Shown here piece after piece: positions 1-6,693 of a stretch of 20,624 nt of DNA. The notes under the pieces were generated by a model, which worked only from the letters and a program-made list of their open reading frames with translations, was not told where the DNA came from and did no database searches. Every line of letters begins with the position of its first letter. Position 1 is the first letter of the stretch. The DNA is from Actinomycetota bacterium (GTDB lineage Bacteria; Actinomycetota; Acidimicrobiia; Acidimicrobiales; BP-101). A program made the position numbers and the translations under genes. Location of the stretch: the NCBI GenBank assembly GCA_030838265.1, contig JAUTXA010000107.1:1-20624 (forward strand). Reading direction: 5' to 3'.

Positions 1-413
1 TCTTGGAGGTGGGCGATGTCGGCGTAGGTCAGATCCATGACCTCCCGCAGCCAGAGCACCTCGCGCAGCGGGGCCGACAGGACCTCGAGCATCTGACCGA
101 CCTGGCTGGCGTCGAGGGCGGCGACGACCGACTCGTCGAAGTCCTCGATCGGGGGCAGGTCGCCCTCGGCCAGCTCCTCGGTCGGACGGCTCGAGCGCAG
201 GGTGTCGATGGCGCAGTTGCGGACGATCCGCAGCAGCCAGGCATCGAGACGGCGAGCATCAGCCGCGCCCCACGACCGCCACGCCCGCAGCCACGCCTCC
301 TGGCAGGCGTCCTCGGCCCGCTCCGCCCCGAGGATGGAGCGGGCGTAGAGGAAGGCGTGGCGCTTGCGGCGCTCGTAGAGCTCCTCGAAGGCGGCGACGT
401 CGTGTTCCACCAT
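1..413 (-). CDS. ECF-type RNA polymerase sigma factor (C-terminus missing, runs off left edge)
   Basis: The visible 137 residues are a sigma-70 family extracytoplasmic-function factor, which directs RNA polymerase to a small regulon. Region 2 runs from about residue 8 to 70: a helix starting FEELYERRKRHAF, the ILGAERAEDACQEAWLRAW segment, then the DAWLLRIVRNCAIDTLR stretch. Region 4 begins near residue 110 (LSAPLREVLWLREVMDLTYADIAH) and is cut by the window edge just after its first helices. I chose the ATG at 413 because TAACCT, a TANNNT -10 match, lies 8 nt upstream with no Shine-Dalgarno sequence. An in-frame ATG at 461 would overlap the divergent Rrf2 gene. No anti-sigma gene is visible, since downstream sequence is outside the window. 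The family call is firm; the regulon is unknown. Confidence 0.85.
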   Translation of the reverse strand, partial: MVEHDVAAFEELYERRKRHAFLYARSILGAERAEDACQEAWLRAWRSWGAADARRLDAWLLRIVRNCAIDTLRSSRPTEELAEGDLPPIEDFDESVVAALDASQVGQMLEVLSAPLREVLWLREVMDLTYADIAHLQ

Positions 414-453
414 CGTCGCGAAGGTTACGGCCGGCTGGGCCAGACTGAGCGTC
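414..453. promoter_or_regulatory. 40-bp divergent promoter region, sigma factor / Rrf2 regulator
   Basis: For the leftward sigma gene, TAACCT (minus strand, 427-422) fits TANNNT and sits 8 nt before the ATG, which suggests a leaderless or near-leaderless message. I see no equally good -10 for the rightward Rrf2 gene inside the gap. No clear inverted repeat is present. Confidence 0.4.
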
Positions 454-930
454 GTGCGCATCTCCGCCAAGGCCGACTACGCGGTGCGAGCCGTCGTCCA
501 CCTGGCCGCCGCGGCTGTCGAAGGCGCCGGCGGCGACGGAGCGCCCGTCAAGGCCCAGGCCATCGCCGACGAGCAGGACATCCCCGTCCGCTTCCTGCTC
601 GGGATCATGAACGAGCTGCGCGTCTCCGGGCTGGTCCGCAGCCAGCGGGGGGCCGATGGTGGGTTCGTCCTGGCCCGTCCCGCGGCCGAGATCGCGGTGG
701 CCGACGTCATCCGCGCCGTCGAAGGCCCCCTCGCCAACGTCTCCGATCTGCGCCCCGACGAGATCGACTACACCGGCTCGGCCGCCGCCCTCAAGGACGT
801 GTGGATCGCGGTGCGCGCCAGCCTGAGACGGGTCCTCGAGACGACGACGATCGCGGCGGTGGCCAGCGGCAAGCTCCCCAGCGCCGTCACCTCGCTCACC
901 CGGGACGACGACGCCTGGCTGCCCCACTAA
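454..930 (+). CDS. Rrf2-family transcriptional regulator, cysteine-free (CymR-like candidate)
   Basis: A 158-residue DNA-binding regulator of the Rrf2 family. The start MRISAKADYAVRAVVHLA is the family signature. The winged helix covers about residues 1-80, with the recognition region VRFLLGIMNELRVSGLVRS followed by the wing GADGGFVLARP. Many Rrf2 proteins (IscR, NsrR, RsrR) bind an Fe-S cluster through cysteines, but this protein has no cysteine at all, so it cannot sense that way. Cysteine-free Rrf2 regulators such as CymR of Bacillus control sulfur metabolism, often with a partner enzyme. It faces the sulfur operon at 975-3793, which makes that operon a plausible target; this is inference. 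The GTG start at 454 leaves 40 bp to the divergent sigma factor, and no clear ribosome binding site is visible. Confidence 0.88.
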   Translation: MRISAKADYAVRAVVHLAAAAVEGAGGDGAPVKAQAIADEQDIPVRFLLGIMNELRVSGLVRSQRGADGGFVLARPAAEIAVADVIRAVEGPLANVSDLRPDEIDYTGSAAALKDVWIAVRASLRRVLETTTIAAVASGKLPSAVTSLTRDDDAWLPH

Positions 931-974
931 CTCTCGCCGCGCCAAGAAGGCCCAGCGGGCTGAGCCCTGAACCG

Positions 975-1235
975 CTAGAGGTGAGCGGCGGCCGCGGCCT
1001 GCACGGCGGCCACGATCGGCTCCCAGTCGGCATCGGCCGACGACCGGTTGATGGTCACGAAGTCGTTGACGCCGAAGATCGAGGCCACGCCCGGCGCGGC
1101 GAACACGGCGGCCGCGAACGGATCGGCCGCCGCGGCTTCGGCTGAGTTGAAGCTGATCGTCGCCGGCAGGGTGACGTCGAGCTCGAACTTCATGGCGTTG
1201 GGGTTGGGTGAGGGCGTCGGGGTGGCGGTGGCCAT
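975..1235 (-). CDS. Stand-alone Nfu/NifU N-terminal (Nfu_N) domain protein
   Basis: An 86-residue protein whose start (PSPNPNAMKFELDV) matches the TPNPNALKF signature of the Nfu N-terminal domain. The end also fits the family: PGVASIFGVNDFVTINRSSADADWEPI resembles the G-V--V-----F-T-----D-DW pattern. In full-length Nfu proteins this domain precedes a CxxC domain that carries an Fe-S cluster for delivery to targets. Here the second domain is absent and there is no cysteine, so it cannot hold a cluster itself. It is the third gene downstream of sulfite reductase (a siroheme/4Fe-4S enzyme) and APS reductase (4Fe-4S), separated from cysH by 36 bp. A role as docking or maturation helper for those enzymes is inference. 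TAGAGT lies 8 nt before the ATG, so it may also have its own promoter. Confidence 0.75.
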   Translation of the reverse strand: MATATPTPSPNPNAMKFELDVTLPATISFNSAEAAAADPFAAAVFAAPGVASIFGVNDFVTINRSSADADWEPIVAAVQAAAAAHL

Positions 1236-1243
1236 GACCGGCG

Positions 1244-1249
1244 ACTCTA
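1244..1249 (-). promoter_or_regulatory. Candidate -10 element of the Nfu_N gene (leaderless start)
   Basis: TAGAGT on the minus strand fits TANNNT and ends 8 nt before the ATG at 1235, with no Shine-Dalgarno sequence between. It lies in the 36-bp gap after cysH, so the small gene could be transcribed independently as well as by read-through. Confidence 0.4.
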
Positions 1250-1271
1250 ACGGCCTACAGGACGACCAGAC

Positions 1272-1973
1272 CTAGAGGTGCAGCCCGCACTCCGTCTTGT
1301 CGCTGTTGGCCCAGCGCCCTGAGCGCGGGTCGTCGCCCTCGGCCACCGGCTGGGTGCAGGGCCAGCAGCCGATCGACGGGTAGCCCTGATCGACGAGCGG
1401 GTGGACGGGCACATCGTGGTCGCGGATGTAGCCATCGACGTCGAGGTCGCTCCACATGGCGATGGGGTTGACCTTGACCAGCCCCCGTAGGTCGCGCGCC
1501 ACCACCGGGGCATTGGCCCGGATCTCGGCCTCGGCCCGGCGCAGCCCGCTCATCCAGGCCGCCTTGCCGAAGAGGGCCCGGTCGAGCTGGCCCACCTTGA
1601 TGGCCGAGCAGCAGTTCTCGGGGTCGACCTTCCAGAGCTCCTCCTGCTGGGGGAGAGCGGTCATCACCTTGAGGTTCAGCCCGTAGCGGCGGCGCACCAG
1701 CTCCATCTGGTCGAGCGTCTCGGGGAAGTGGTAGCCGGTGTCGATGAACACGACCTCGATCGACGGCTCGACCGACACGGCCAGGTCGATGAGGACGGCG
1801 TCGGTCATCGAGGCGGTGAGGCATAGCCGGGGGTGGAAGGTGTCGACCGCCCACTGGATGATGGCGCCCGCCGGCTCGCGCTCGAACTGCCGCGACAGAT
1901 CGGCCAGGGCGGCGTCGCTGAGGTCGACACCGACGGGGTCGCCCCGGTCGACGTCTCGATCGAGCAGCGTCAT
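1272..1973 (-). CDS. cysH: APS/PAPS reductase (assimilatory, 4Fe-4S type)
   Basis: A 233-residue cytoplasmic enzyme of the CysH family that reduces adenylyl sulfate (or PAPS) to sulfite using thioredoxin-like electrons. Visible motifs: the nucleotide-binding region around SMTDAV (55-60), DTGYHFPET (78-86), the CC pair C121-C122 in ENCCSAIKV, the CxxC pair C203/C206 in IGCWPCT, and the catalytic C229 in KTECGLHL at the C-terminus. The CC plus CxxC set binds a 4Fe-4S cluster and is the hallmark of APS-preferring enzymes (EC 1.8.4.10); E. coli-type PAPS reductases lack it. The start at 1973 is fixed by an ATGA overlap with the sulfite reductase stop, so the two genes are translationally coupled and the product sulfite passes to the neighbour's enzyme. 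No cysD/cysN or sat gene for sulfate activation is in the window. Confidence 0.95.
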   Translation of the reverse strand: MTLLDRDVDRGDPVGVDLSDAALADLSRQFEREPAGAIIQWAVDTFHPRLCLTASMTDAVLIDLAVSVEPSIEVVFIDTGYHFPETLDQMELVRRRYGLNLKVMTALPQQEELWKVDPENCCSAIKVGQLDRALFGKAAWMSGLRRAEAEIRANAPVVARDLRGLVKVNPIAMWSDLDVDGYIRDHDVPVHPLVDQGYPSIGCWPCTQPVAEGDDPRSGRWANSDKTECGLHL

Positions 1974-3793
1974 GTGGCGCACTCCGATTCGCCGACCTCG
2001 GCGATGTAGGGGCCGGTCTCGTCGAAGTCGACGTAGAAGTCGGGCCGCTCGTCGGGGGTGGGGAAGGCGTCGAGCTCCTTCAGCTCGACGGCGACGCCCG
2101 ACGCTCCGCCCGATCGCTCGAGCCACGACGGGAACGTCTCACCGGCCGAACGCTCGGCCGCGAAGCGGCCAACCACCCGCACGGTGGCCTCACCCGCGGC
2201 CTTGGCCGGCAGCCGCAGGGCCTTGTCGCCGAACTTGACCTCTGTCTGGCCGAGGTGGCCGCCCAGCAGCATCTGGTAGCCGGGGGCCGAGCGGCCATGG
2301 GCCCGGCGCTCGACACCCATGAAGCCGATGTCGCTGATGTGGTGCTGGCCGCAGCTGTTGGTGCAGCCCGAGATGTTGATGCGGACGCCGCCGACGTCGG
2401 CCAGGCCGGCCTCCTCGAGGGCCCGCCCGATGTCGTCGGCCAGGCCGCGGGACTGGGTCACGGCGAGGTTGCAGGTGTCGGCGCCCGGGCAGCTCACCAC
2501 GTCGCGGGCCAGCTCGGCACCGGGCTCGGCCATGTCGATGGCGGCCAGCCGCTGGTAGAGGGTAGGCAGCTGCTCGTCGCTGAGGCCTCGCAGCACGATG
2601 TTCTGCCGGTTCGTCACCCGGAGGTCGACGCCGAGCTCACGCTGGATGGTGGCGAGGGCCCGGAACTGATCGGCGGTGAGGTCACCGAGACGGGCGTAGG
2701 CGTAGGCCGAGACCGTCCCCTTGGCCACGCCTCGCACCACGTTGGCGAGCTCCCAGCGGGCGTAGCCGTTGTCGGTGCCGAGCAGGGCGTTGCCGCTGCG
2801 GGCCGGCATGAACGAGACGGGCACGCCGACGGGCGTGGGGTCGGTGCCGATGCCGGCGGGAAGGTCGCCGTGCTCCTGCACGTAGGGAGGGATGCCACCC
2901 GGCCACGTCACCGACGCCAGCAGCATGCGCCGCTCGCGGAAGATGCGCTCGCGCAGCTCGTCGAGGCCCATGGTGTCGACCAGCCACTTCATGCGGGCCC
3001 GCAGCTTGTTGTCGCGGTTGCCGTGGTGGTCGAACACCCGCAGGATCGACTCGATGGTGGTGAGCAGGTCGTCGCGGGAGGTGAACTCCTCGAGGGCCTG
3101 GGCCGGGTGTGGGTTGGCCCCGAGGCCGCCGGCGAAGAAGACGCGGAAGCCGGGCTCGGGGGTGCCATCGGCGTTCGGTCGGTTGACCGCTACCACGCCG
3201 ACGTCGTTGAACATGGCCTGGCCGCAGTCGGTGGCGCAGCCCGAGAAGTTGATCTTGAACTTGCGGGGCAGTCGCTGGGCGATGGGGCTGCGGATGAAGT
3301 GGAGGTAGGTGGCCTCGGCCCACGGGCTGATGTCGAGCACTTCGAAGGGGCAGGCGCCGGCCAGGTGGCAGCCGACCACGTTGCGGACGGTGTCGCCGCA
3401 CGCCTCACGGGTGGTGAGCCCCACCGACGCCAGCTCGCGCATTATGGCAGGGACGTTCTCGAGCTGGACGAAGTGGAACTGGATGTTCTGCCTCGTCGTG
3501 ATGTGGCCCCATCCCCGCGAGTAGTCGGTGACGAGGTCGGCCAGCTTCTCGAGCTGCTCGGGCTGCAGCGACCCGTAGGGGACCTTGACCCGCACCATCT
3601 GGTTGTGGCCGCCCTGGCGCTGGCCGTAGATGCCGTTGTTGAGGCGGAAGACCCGGAAGACATCGTCGTCGAGGTCGCCGGCCAGGTAGCGGGCCAACTG
3701 GGTCTCGAACTTCTCGATGTCCTTCAACGCAGCCGCGTCGATGGGCTGGCCGTTCACGGAGACTTCGAGGTTGGGCACGTCGAGAGCGGTCAT
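1970..3793 (-). CDS. sir: Nitrite/sulfite reductase, ferredoxin-type; sulfite reductase by context
   Basis: A 607-residue siroheme/4Fe-4S enzyme that makes the six-electron reduction of sulfite to sulfide; nitrite is the alternative substrate for the family. The fold is an internal duplication of ferredoxin-like and siroheme-binding halves. Active-site basic residues are recognisable: R68 (MVRVKVP), R137 (TVRNVVG), K178 and K180 (PRKFKINFSGC). Cluster ligands are C435, C441, C477 and C481 (CPGADTC, GCTNSC). Unusually, the N-terminal half also holds C142-x5-C148 and C186-x3-C190, a second complete motif. I chose the ATG at 3793, not an upstream in-frame start, because GGAGG lies 7 nt before it. 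It is first in an operon with cysH (ATGA overlap), which is why I favour sulfite over nitrite. A 31-bp palindrome covers its promoter. Confidence 0.93.
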   Translation of the reverse strand: MTALDVPNLEVSVNGQPIDAAALKDIEKFETQLARYLAGDLDDDVFRVFRLNNGIYGQRQGGHNQMVRVKVPYGSLQPEQLEKLADLVTDYSRGWGHITTRQNIQFHFVQLENVPAIMRELASVGLTTREACGDTVRNVVGCHLAGACPFEVLDISPWAEATYLHFIRSPIAQRLPRKFKINFSGCATDCGQAMFNDVGVVAVNRPNADGTPEPGFRVFFAGGLGANPHPAQALEEFTSRDDLLTTIESILRVFDHHGNRDNKLRARMKWLVDTMGLDELRERIFRERRMLLASVTWPGGIPPYVQEHGDLPAGIGTDPTPVGVPVSFMPARSGNALLGTDNGYARWELANVVRGVAKGTVSAYAYARLGDLTADQFRALATIQRELGVDLRVTNRQNIVLRGLSDEQLPTLYQRLAAIDMAEPGAELARDVVSCPGADTCNLAVTQSRGLADDIGRALEEAGLADVGGVRINISGCTNSCGQHHISDIGFMGVERRAHGRSAPGYQMLLGGHLGQTEVKFGDKALRLPAKAAGEATVRVVGRFAAERSAGETFPSWLERSGGASGVAVELKELDAFPTPDERPDFYVDFDETGPYIAEVGESECAT

Positions 3794-3827
3794 CGTGAGA
3801 CCTCCACGCGGGGCGAGTGGTCTCACT

Positions 3828-3857
3828 GTATTAGCAAAACCTGAGTTATCCGATCAA
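3828..3857 (-). promoter_or_regulatory. Candidate promoter of the sir-cysH operon
   Basis: TTGATC (minus strand 3857-3852) followed after 17-18 nt by CTAATA or TAATAC gives a plausible but imperfect sigma-A promoter. It would leave a leader of roughly 30 nt carrying the GGAGG ribosome binding site. It is almost fully inside the palindrome. Confidence 0.4.
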
Positions 3858-3864
3858 GTTTTGC
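3834..3864. promoter_or_regulatory. 31-bp palindromic operator candidate upstream of the sulfur operon
   Basis: Left arm GCAAAACCTGA (3834-3844) and right arm TCAAGTTTTGC (3854-3864) are reverse complements at 10 of 11 positions, separated by 9 bp. It lies 41 bp upstream of the sulfite reductase start and is strikingly AT-rich for this genome. On the minus strand TTGATC (3857-3852) could be a -35 and CTAATA/TAATAC (3834-3828) a weak -10, so a repressor bound here would block the promoter. The nearby Rrf2 protein is the obvious candidate ligand; this is inference. Confidence 0.6.
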
Positions 3865-3895
3865 GACAACTGTCACTCGGCGCCCGAGCCCGTGC

Positions 3896-5182
3896 CTAGA
3901 AGCGGGCCGAACCGCCCAACTTGTCGACCATCAGGTAGTGCCCGTTCCCGGCGTAGGCCATGCCGGCCCAGCGGTCGAAGCCGACCCACGAGCCGCCAAC
4001 CGTTGGATTGACGGCCGTGCCCCTGATGTGGATGCCGCCAAAGCCGTCGAGCACGGCGTAGCCGTCACCGGTCGGGGCGGCCACGATGGTCCGGGCGATG
4101 TCCCAGTTGAGCCAGTAGGAGTAGTTGGGGGTGACGAAGGCGTCGCCGCTGGTGTGGACACCGCCGAAGCCGTCGAGGACATAGGCGCCCTTGCCGGTGG
4201 CGGTGAAGGCCAGCGATCGGGCGATGTCCCAGCCCATCCACCGCGCCGTGGGACCAGACGGGGCGTCGCCGGCCATGAAGGTGCGCCCGAAGCCGTCAAG
4301 CACGCCGTAGCCCTTGCCGCTCGGGGTGATGGCGATGGCCCGGACGATGTCGACGCCGAGGTAGGGGGTGGTGATGATGTTGCCGAGGGCGGCGACGGCC
4401 GACCCGTAGAGGTGCATGCCGCCTAGAGAGTCGACGACGGCGTAGCCCTTGCCGTCGGGCATCACAGCCATGGCCCGTCCCGCTCCGCCACTGCCGAAGC
4501 TCGGGTAGCCGTAGTTGGTGGCGCCGCCGATGCTGTGCACGGTGCCGTCACTGGTGAGGACGTAGTAACCGCCGAGCGGGTTGACGGCAACCGTTCGACC
4601 GGTGACGGTCAGGTGACGGGCCGCCTGCAACGACCAGTAGGGGTCGATCGCCGTGCCGTCGGGACGGTGGACCTCGAAGTGCAGATGGGGGGCGGTCGTC
4701 TCGGCATCGCCGCTGTCGCCCATGTAGGCGATGAACTGCCCGGCTGACACGCGGCTGCCGGCCTGGATGCCAGGGGCGAAGCGCCACTGCGCGGGGTTGG
4801 CTCCGTCGTCCGTCCCGGGCGTGTCGTTGTTGATGTGGATGTAGTAGTACCACCAGCCGTCGTCGCCCTGGAGCTTGAGCATGACGCCGCCGTTGCCCGA
4901 CGATCCGTCCTGCACCCAGCTGATGACGCCGTCGCTGGCCGCCACCTCGCGCTCGAGCTTGGTGCCCATCAGGTCGTTGCCCATGTGGGGGTGACCGACC
5001 CGCGGGGCGCCGAAGTCGTCGGTGTAGCGGACGGGGCCGTCCACCGGGAAGACGATGGGGTGGGACTCACCCGCCGCCATGGCCGGGGCCACGTGACCGG
5101 CGAAGGGGGCCAGGACCGAGGCCGCCAGGGCCGCCGTGGCCGCTCGTCGGAGCAGGCGAGAAGAGAGGGGGGAGATGCGCAT
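3896..5182 (-). CDS. Secreted M23-family metallopeptidase with C-terminal repeat domain
   Basis: A 428-residue exported protein. Residues 1-36 form a Sec signal peptide: basic start, hydrophobic AATAALAASVLAPFAG, and cleavage after AMA. Residues about 45-185 are a LytM/M23 zinc endopeptidase that cuts peptidoglycan cross-links: zinc ligands H66 and D70 (HPHMGND), H168 in the HLH of PHLHFEV, and the supporting H116 (YIHIN). The set looks complete, so activity is expected. From about residue 190 to the end come roughly five repeats of 45-50 residues built around GYAVLDGFGGVH...G.A......WDIAR, resembling the beta-propeller-like DGGV-FG repeats of actinobacterial surface proteins. The repeats may bind cell-wall or surface glycans; this is inference. 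It stands alone between the sulfur operon and DAHP synthase. The ATG at 5182 has only a weak purine-rich sequence upstream. Confidence 0.88.
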   Translation of the reverse strand: MRISPLSSRLLRRAATAALAASVLAPFAGHVAPAMAAGESHPIVFPVDGPVRYTDDFGAPRVGHPHMGNDLMGTKLEREVAASDGVISWVQDGSSGNGGVMLKLQGDDGWWYYYIHINNDTPGTDDGANPAQWRFAPGIQAGSRVSAGQFIAYMGDSGDAETTAPHLHFEVHRPDGTAIDPYWSLQAARHLTVTGRTVAVNPLGGYYVLTSDGTVHSIGGATNYGYPSFGSGGAGRAMAVMPDGKGYAVVDSLGGMHLYGSAVAALGNIITTPYLGVDIVRAIAITPSGKGYGVLDGFGRTFMAGDAPSGPTARWMGWDIARSLAFTATGKGAYVLDGFGGVHTSGDAFVTPNYSYWLNWDIARTIVAAPTGDGYAVLDGFGGIHIRGTAVNPTVGGSWVGFDRWAGMAYAGNGHYLMVDKLGGSARF

Positions 5183-5276
5183 GGCCGCCGTGGTTCCAAT
5201 CGATCGCGAACGGGGACCCTGCTTGTCTCGGCAGATGCGGCGGTCGGCCTTTAGCCGGTGCGCCCCAAATGGGTCG

Positions 5277-6623
5277 TCAGGCCCGGAGCAATTCGGCCAC
5301 CCGGAAGGCCAGGTCGAGCGACTGCCGGGCGTTGAGGCGGGGGTCGCAGGCGGTGGTGTAGTTGTTCTGGAGTTGATCCTCGAAGATCTCCTCGGCCCCG
5401 CCTAGGCACTCGGTGACGTCGTCGCCCGTGAGCTCGACATGCACGCCGCCCGGCCACGTCCCCAGGCTCCGGTGCACGGCGAAGAAGGCCTGGATCTCGT
5501 TGAGGACGTGATCGAGGTGGCGCGTCTTGCGGCCGCTCGGGCTCACGAAGGTGTTGCCGTGCATCGGGTCGCACACCCACGCCACCGGGTGGCCGGTCGC
5601 CTCGACGGCGCCGACGACGGACGGGAGGACGTCGGCCACCTTCTCGGCGCCCATCCTGGTGATGAGAGTTAGGCGCCCCGGGATGCGGTTGGGGTTGAGG
5701 GTCTCGCAGATCTCGACCGCCTCGTCGGGGGTGACGGTGGGCCCGAGCTTGCAGGCAACCGGGTTGGCCACGCCGCTGAGGAACTCGAGGTGGGCGCCGT
5801 CGGGCTGGCGGGTGCGCTCGCCGATCCAGAGCAGGTGGGCCGAGCAGTCGTACCAGTCGCCGGTGAGCGAGTCGCGCCGGGTGAGGGCCTCCTCGTAGCC
5901 GAGAAGGAGGGCCTCGTGGCTGGTCCAGAAGTCGACCTGGTGGAGACGGGCCTCGCGCTCGAGGTCGATGCCGCAGGCCCGCATGAAGCGCATGGCCCGC
6001 TCGATCTCGGCTGCGATGGCGTCGTAGCGCTGGCCCTCGTTGCTAGTCGAGACGAACTCCTGGTTCCAGGTGTGGACCTGGCCCAGGTCGGCGAACCCGC
6101 CCTTGGTGAAGGCCCGCAGCAGGTTCAGGGTCGAGGCGGCCTGGTGGTAGGCCGCCACCAGTCGCTCGGGGTCGGGGGTGCGCGAGGCCAGGTCGGGGGC
6201 GTCGTCGTTGACGATGTGGCCCCGGAAGCTGGGGAGGTCGACCCCACCGATCCGCTCGGTGTCGGCGGACCGGGGCTTGGCGAACTGGCCGGCGATGCGC
6301 CCGAGCTTCACGGTGGGGACACCCGAGCCGTAGGTCAGCACGACCGCCATCTGCAGGATGACCTTGAGCTTGTCGCGGATCTGGTCAGCGCTGAACTCGT
6401 GGAACGACTCGGCGCAGTCGCCCGCCTGCAACAGAAAGGCGCGGCCGCCCTGCACGGCAGCCAGGGCGTCGGTGAGCTGGCGGGCCTCACCGGCGAAGAC
6501 CAGCGGGGGCAGGCCCGAGAGCTGCTTCAGGGCGCGGTCGAGGGCGGCCTCGTCGGGCCAGTCGGGCTGCTGCTCGACCGGTCGCTCCCGCCACGAACCT
6601 GGGCTCCACTCCTGCTGTCGCAC
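5277..6623 (-). CDS. aroG: Class II 3-deoxy-7-phosphoheptulonate synthase (DAHP synthase)
   Basis: A 448-residue enzyme (EC 2.5.1.54) that condenses phosphoenolpyruvate and erythrose 4-phosphate, the first step of the shikimate pathway to aromatic amino acids. It is the plant-like type II form, as in Mycobacterium tuberculosis AroG (462 residues). Landmarks: QQPDWPD near the N-terminus, metal ligand C70 in LLQAGDCAESF, YGSGVPTVKLGRIAGQFAKPRS (about 98-119), then H355 (DPMHGNT), E397 (HVELTG) and D427 (TACDPRLN). All expected metal ligands are present. The GTG start at 6623 is the first in frame but its upstream GGAG is only 2 nt away, so the exact start is uncertain. It is divergent from rsgA across about 70 bp. 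Supplying tyrosine precursor links it in metabolism, though not in operon, to HPPD at 12283. Confidence 0.95.
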   Translation of the reverse strand: MRQQEWSPGSWRERPVEQQPDWPDEAALDRALKQLSGLPPLVFAGEARQLTDALAAVQGGRAFLLQAGDCAESFHEFSADQIRDKLKVILQMAVVLTYGSGVPTVKLGRIAGQFAKPRSADTERIGGVDLPSFRGHIVNDDAPDLASRTPDPERLVAAYHQAASTLNLLRAFTKGGFADLGQVHTWNQEFVSTSNEGQRYDAIAAEIERAMRFMRACGIDLEREARLHQVDFWTSHEALLLGYEEALTRRDSLTGDWYDCSAHLLWIGERTRQPDGAHLEFLSGVANPVACKLGPTVTPDEAVEICETLNPNRIPGRLTLITRMGAEKVADVLPSVVGAVEATGHPVAWVCDPMHGNTFVSPSGRKTRHLDHVLNEIQAFFAVHRSLGTWPGGVHVELTGDDVTECLGGAEEIFEDQLQNNYTTACDPRLNARQSLDLAFRVAELLRA

Positions 6624-6693
6624 CGCTCCATCGTCGTCGCGACCCGGCCCTAAGGCAAAGCCCTTCGAGCCGAAGGCGGTCAGACTTGGGGCC

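Noticed and set aside
414..461. Upstream ATG at 461 for the sigma factor
   Set aside because: It would overlap the divergent Rrf2 start, and the ATG at 413 has a -10 match 8 nt upstream.
931..974. Terminator between Rrf2 and the Nfu_N gene
   Set aside because: AGCGG/CCGCT arms are only 5 bp and run into a stop codon; no U-tract follows.
2255..3844. Long plus-strand open frame (529 codons)
   Set aside because: It is antisense to sulfite reductase, has no recognisable domain, and is expected in GC-rich DNA where the opposite strand lacks stops.
5183..5276. Riboswitch or terminator between the M23 peptidase and DAHP synthase
   Set aside because: Only small stems (CGGC-CTTTA-GCCG, CCCAT-TTGGG) are visible, with no U-tract and too little space for a known peptidase-associated riboswitch.
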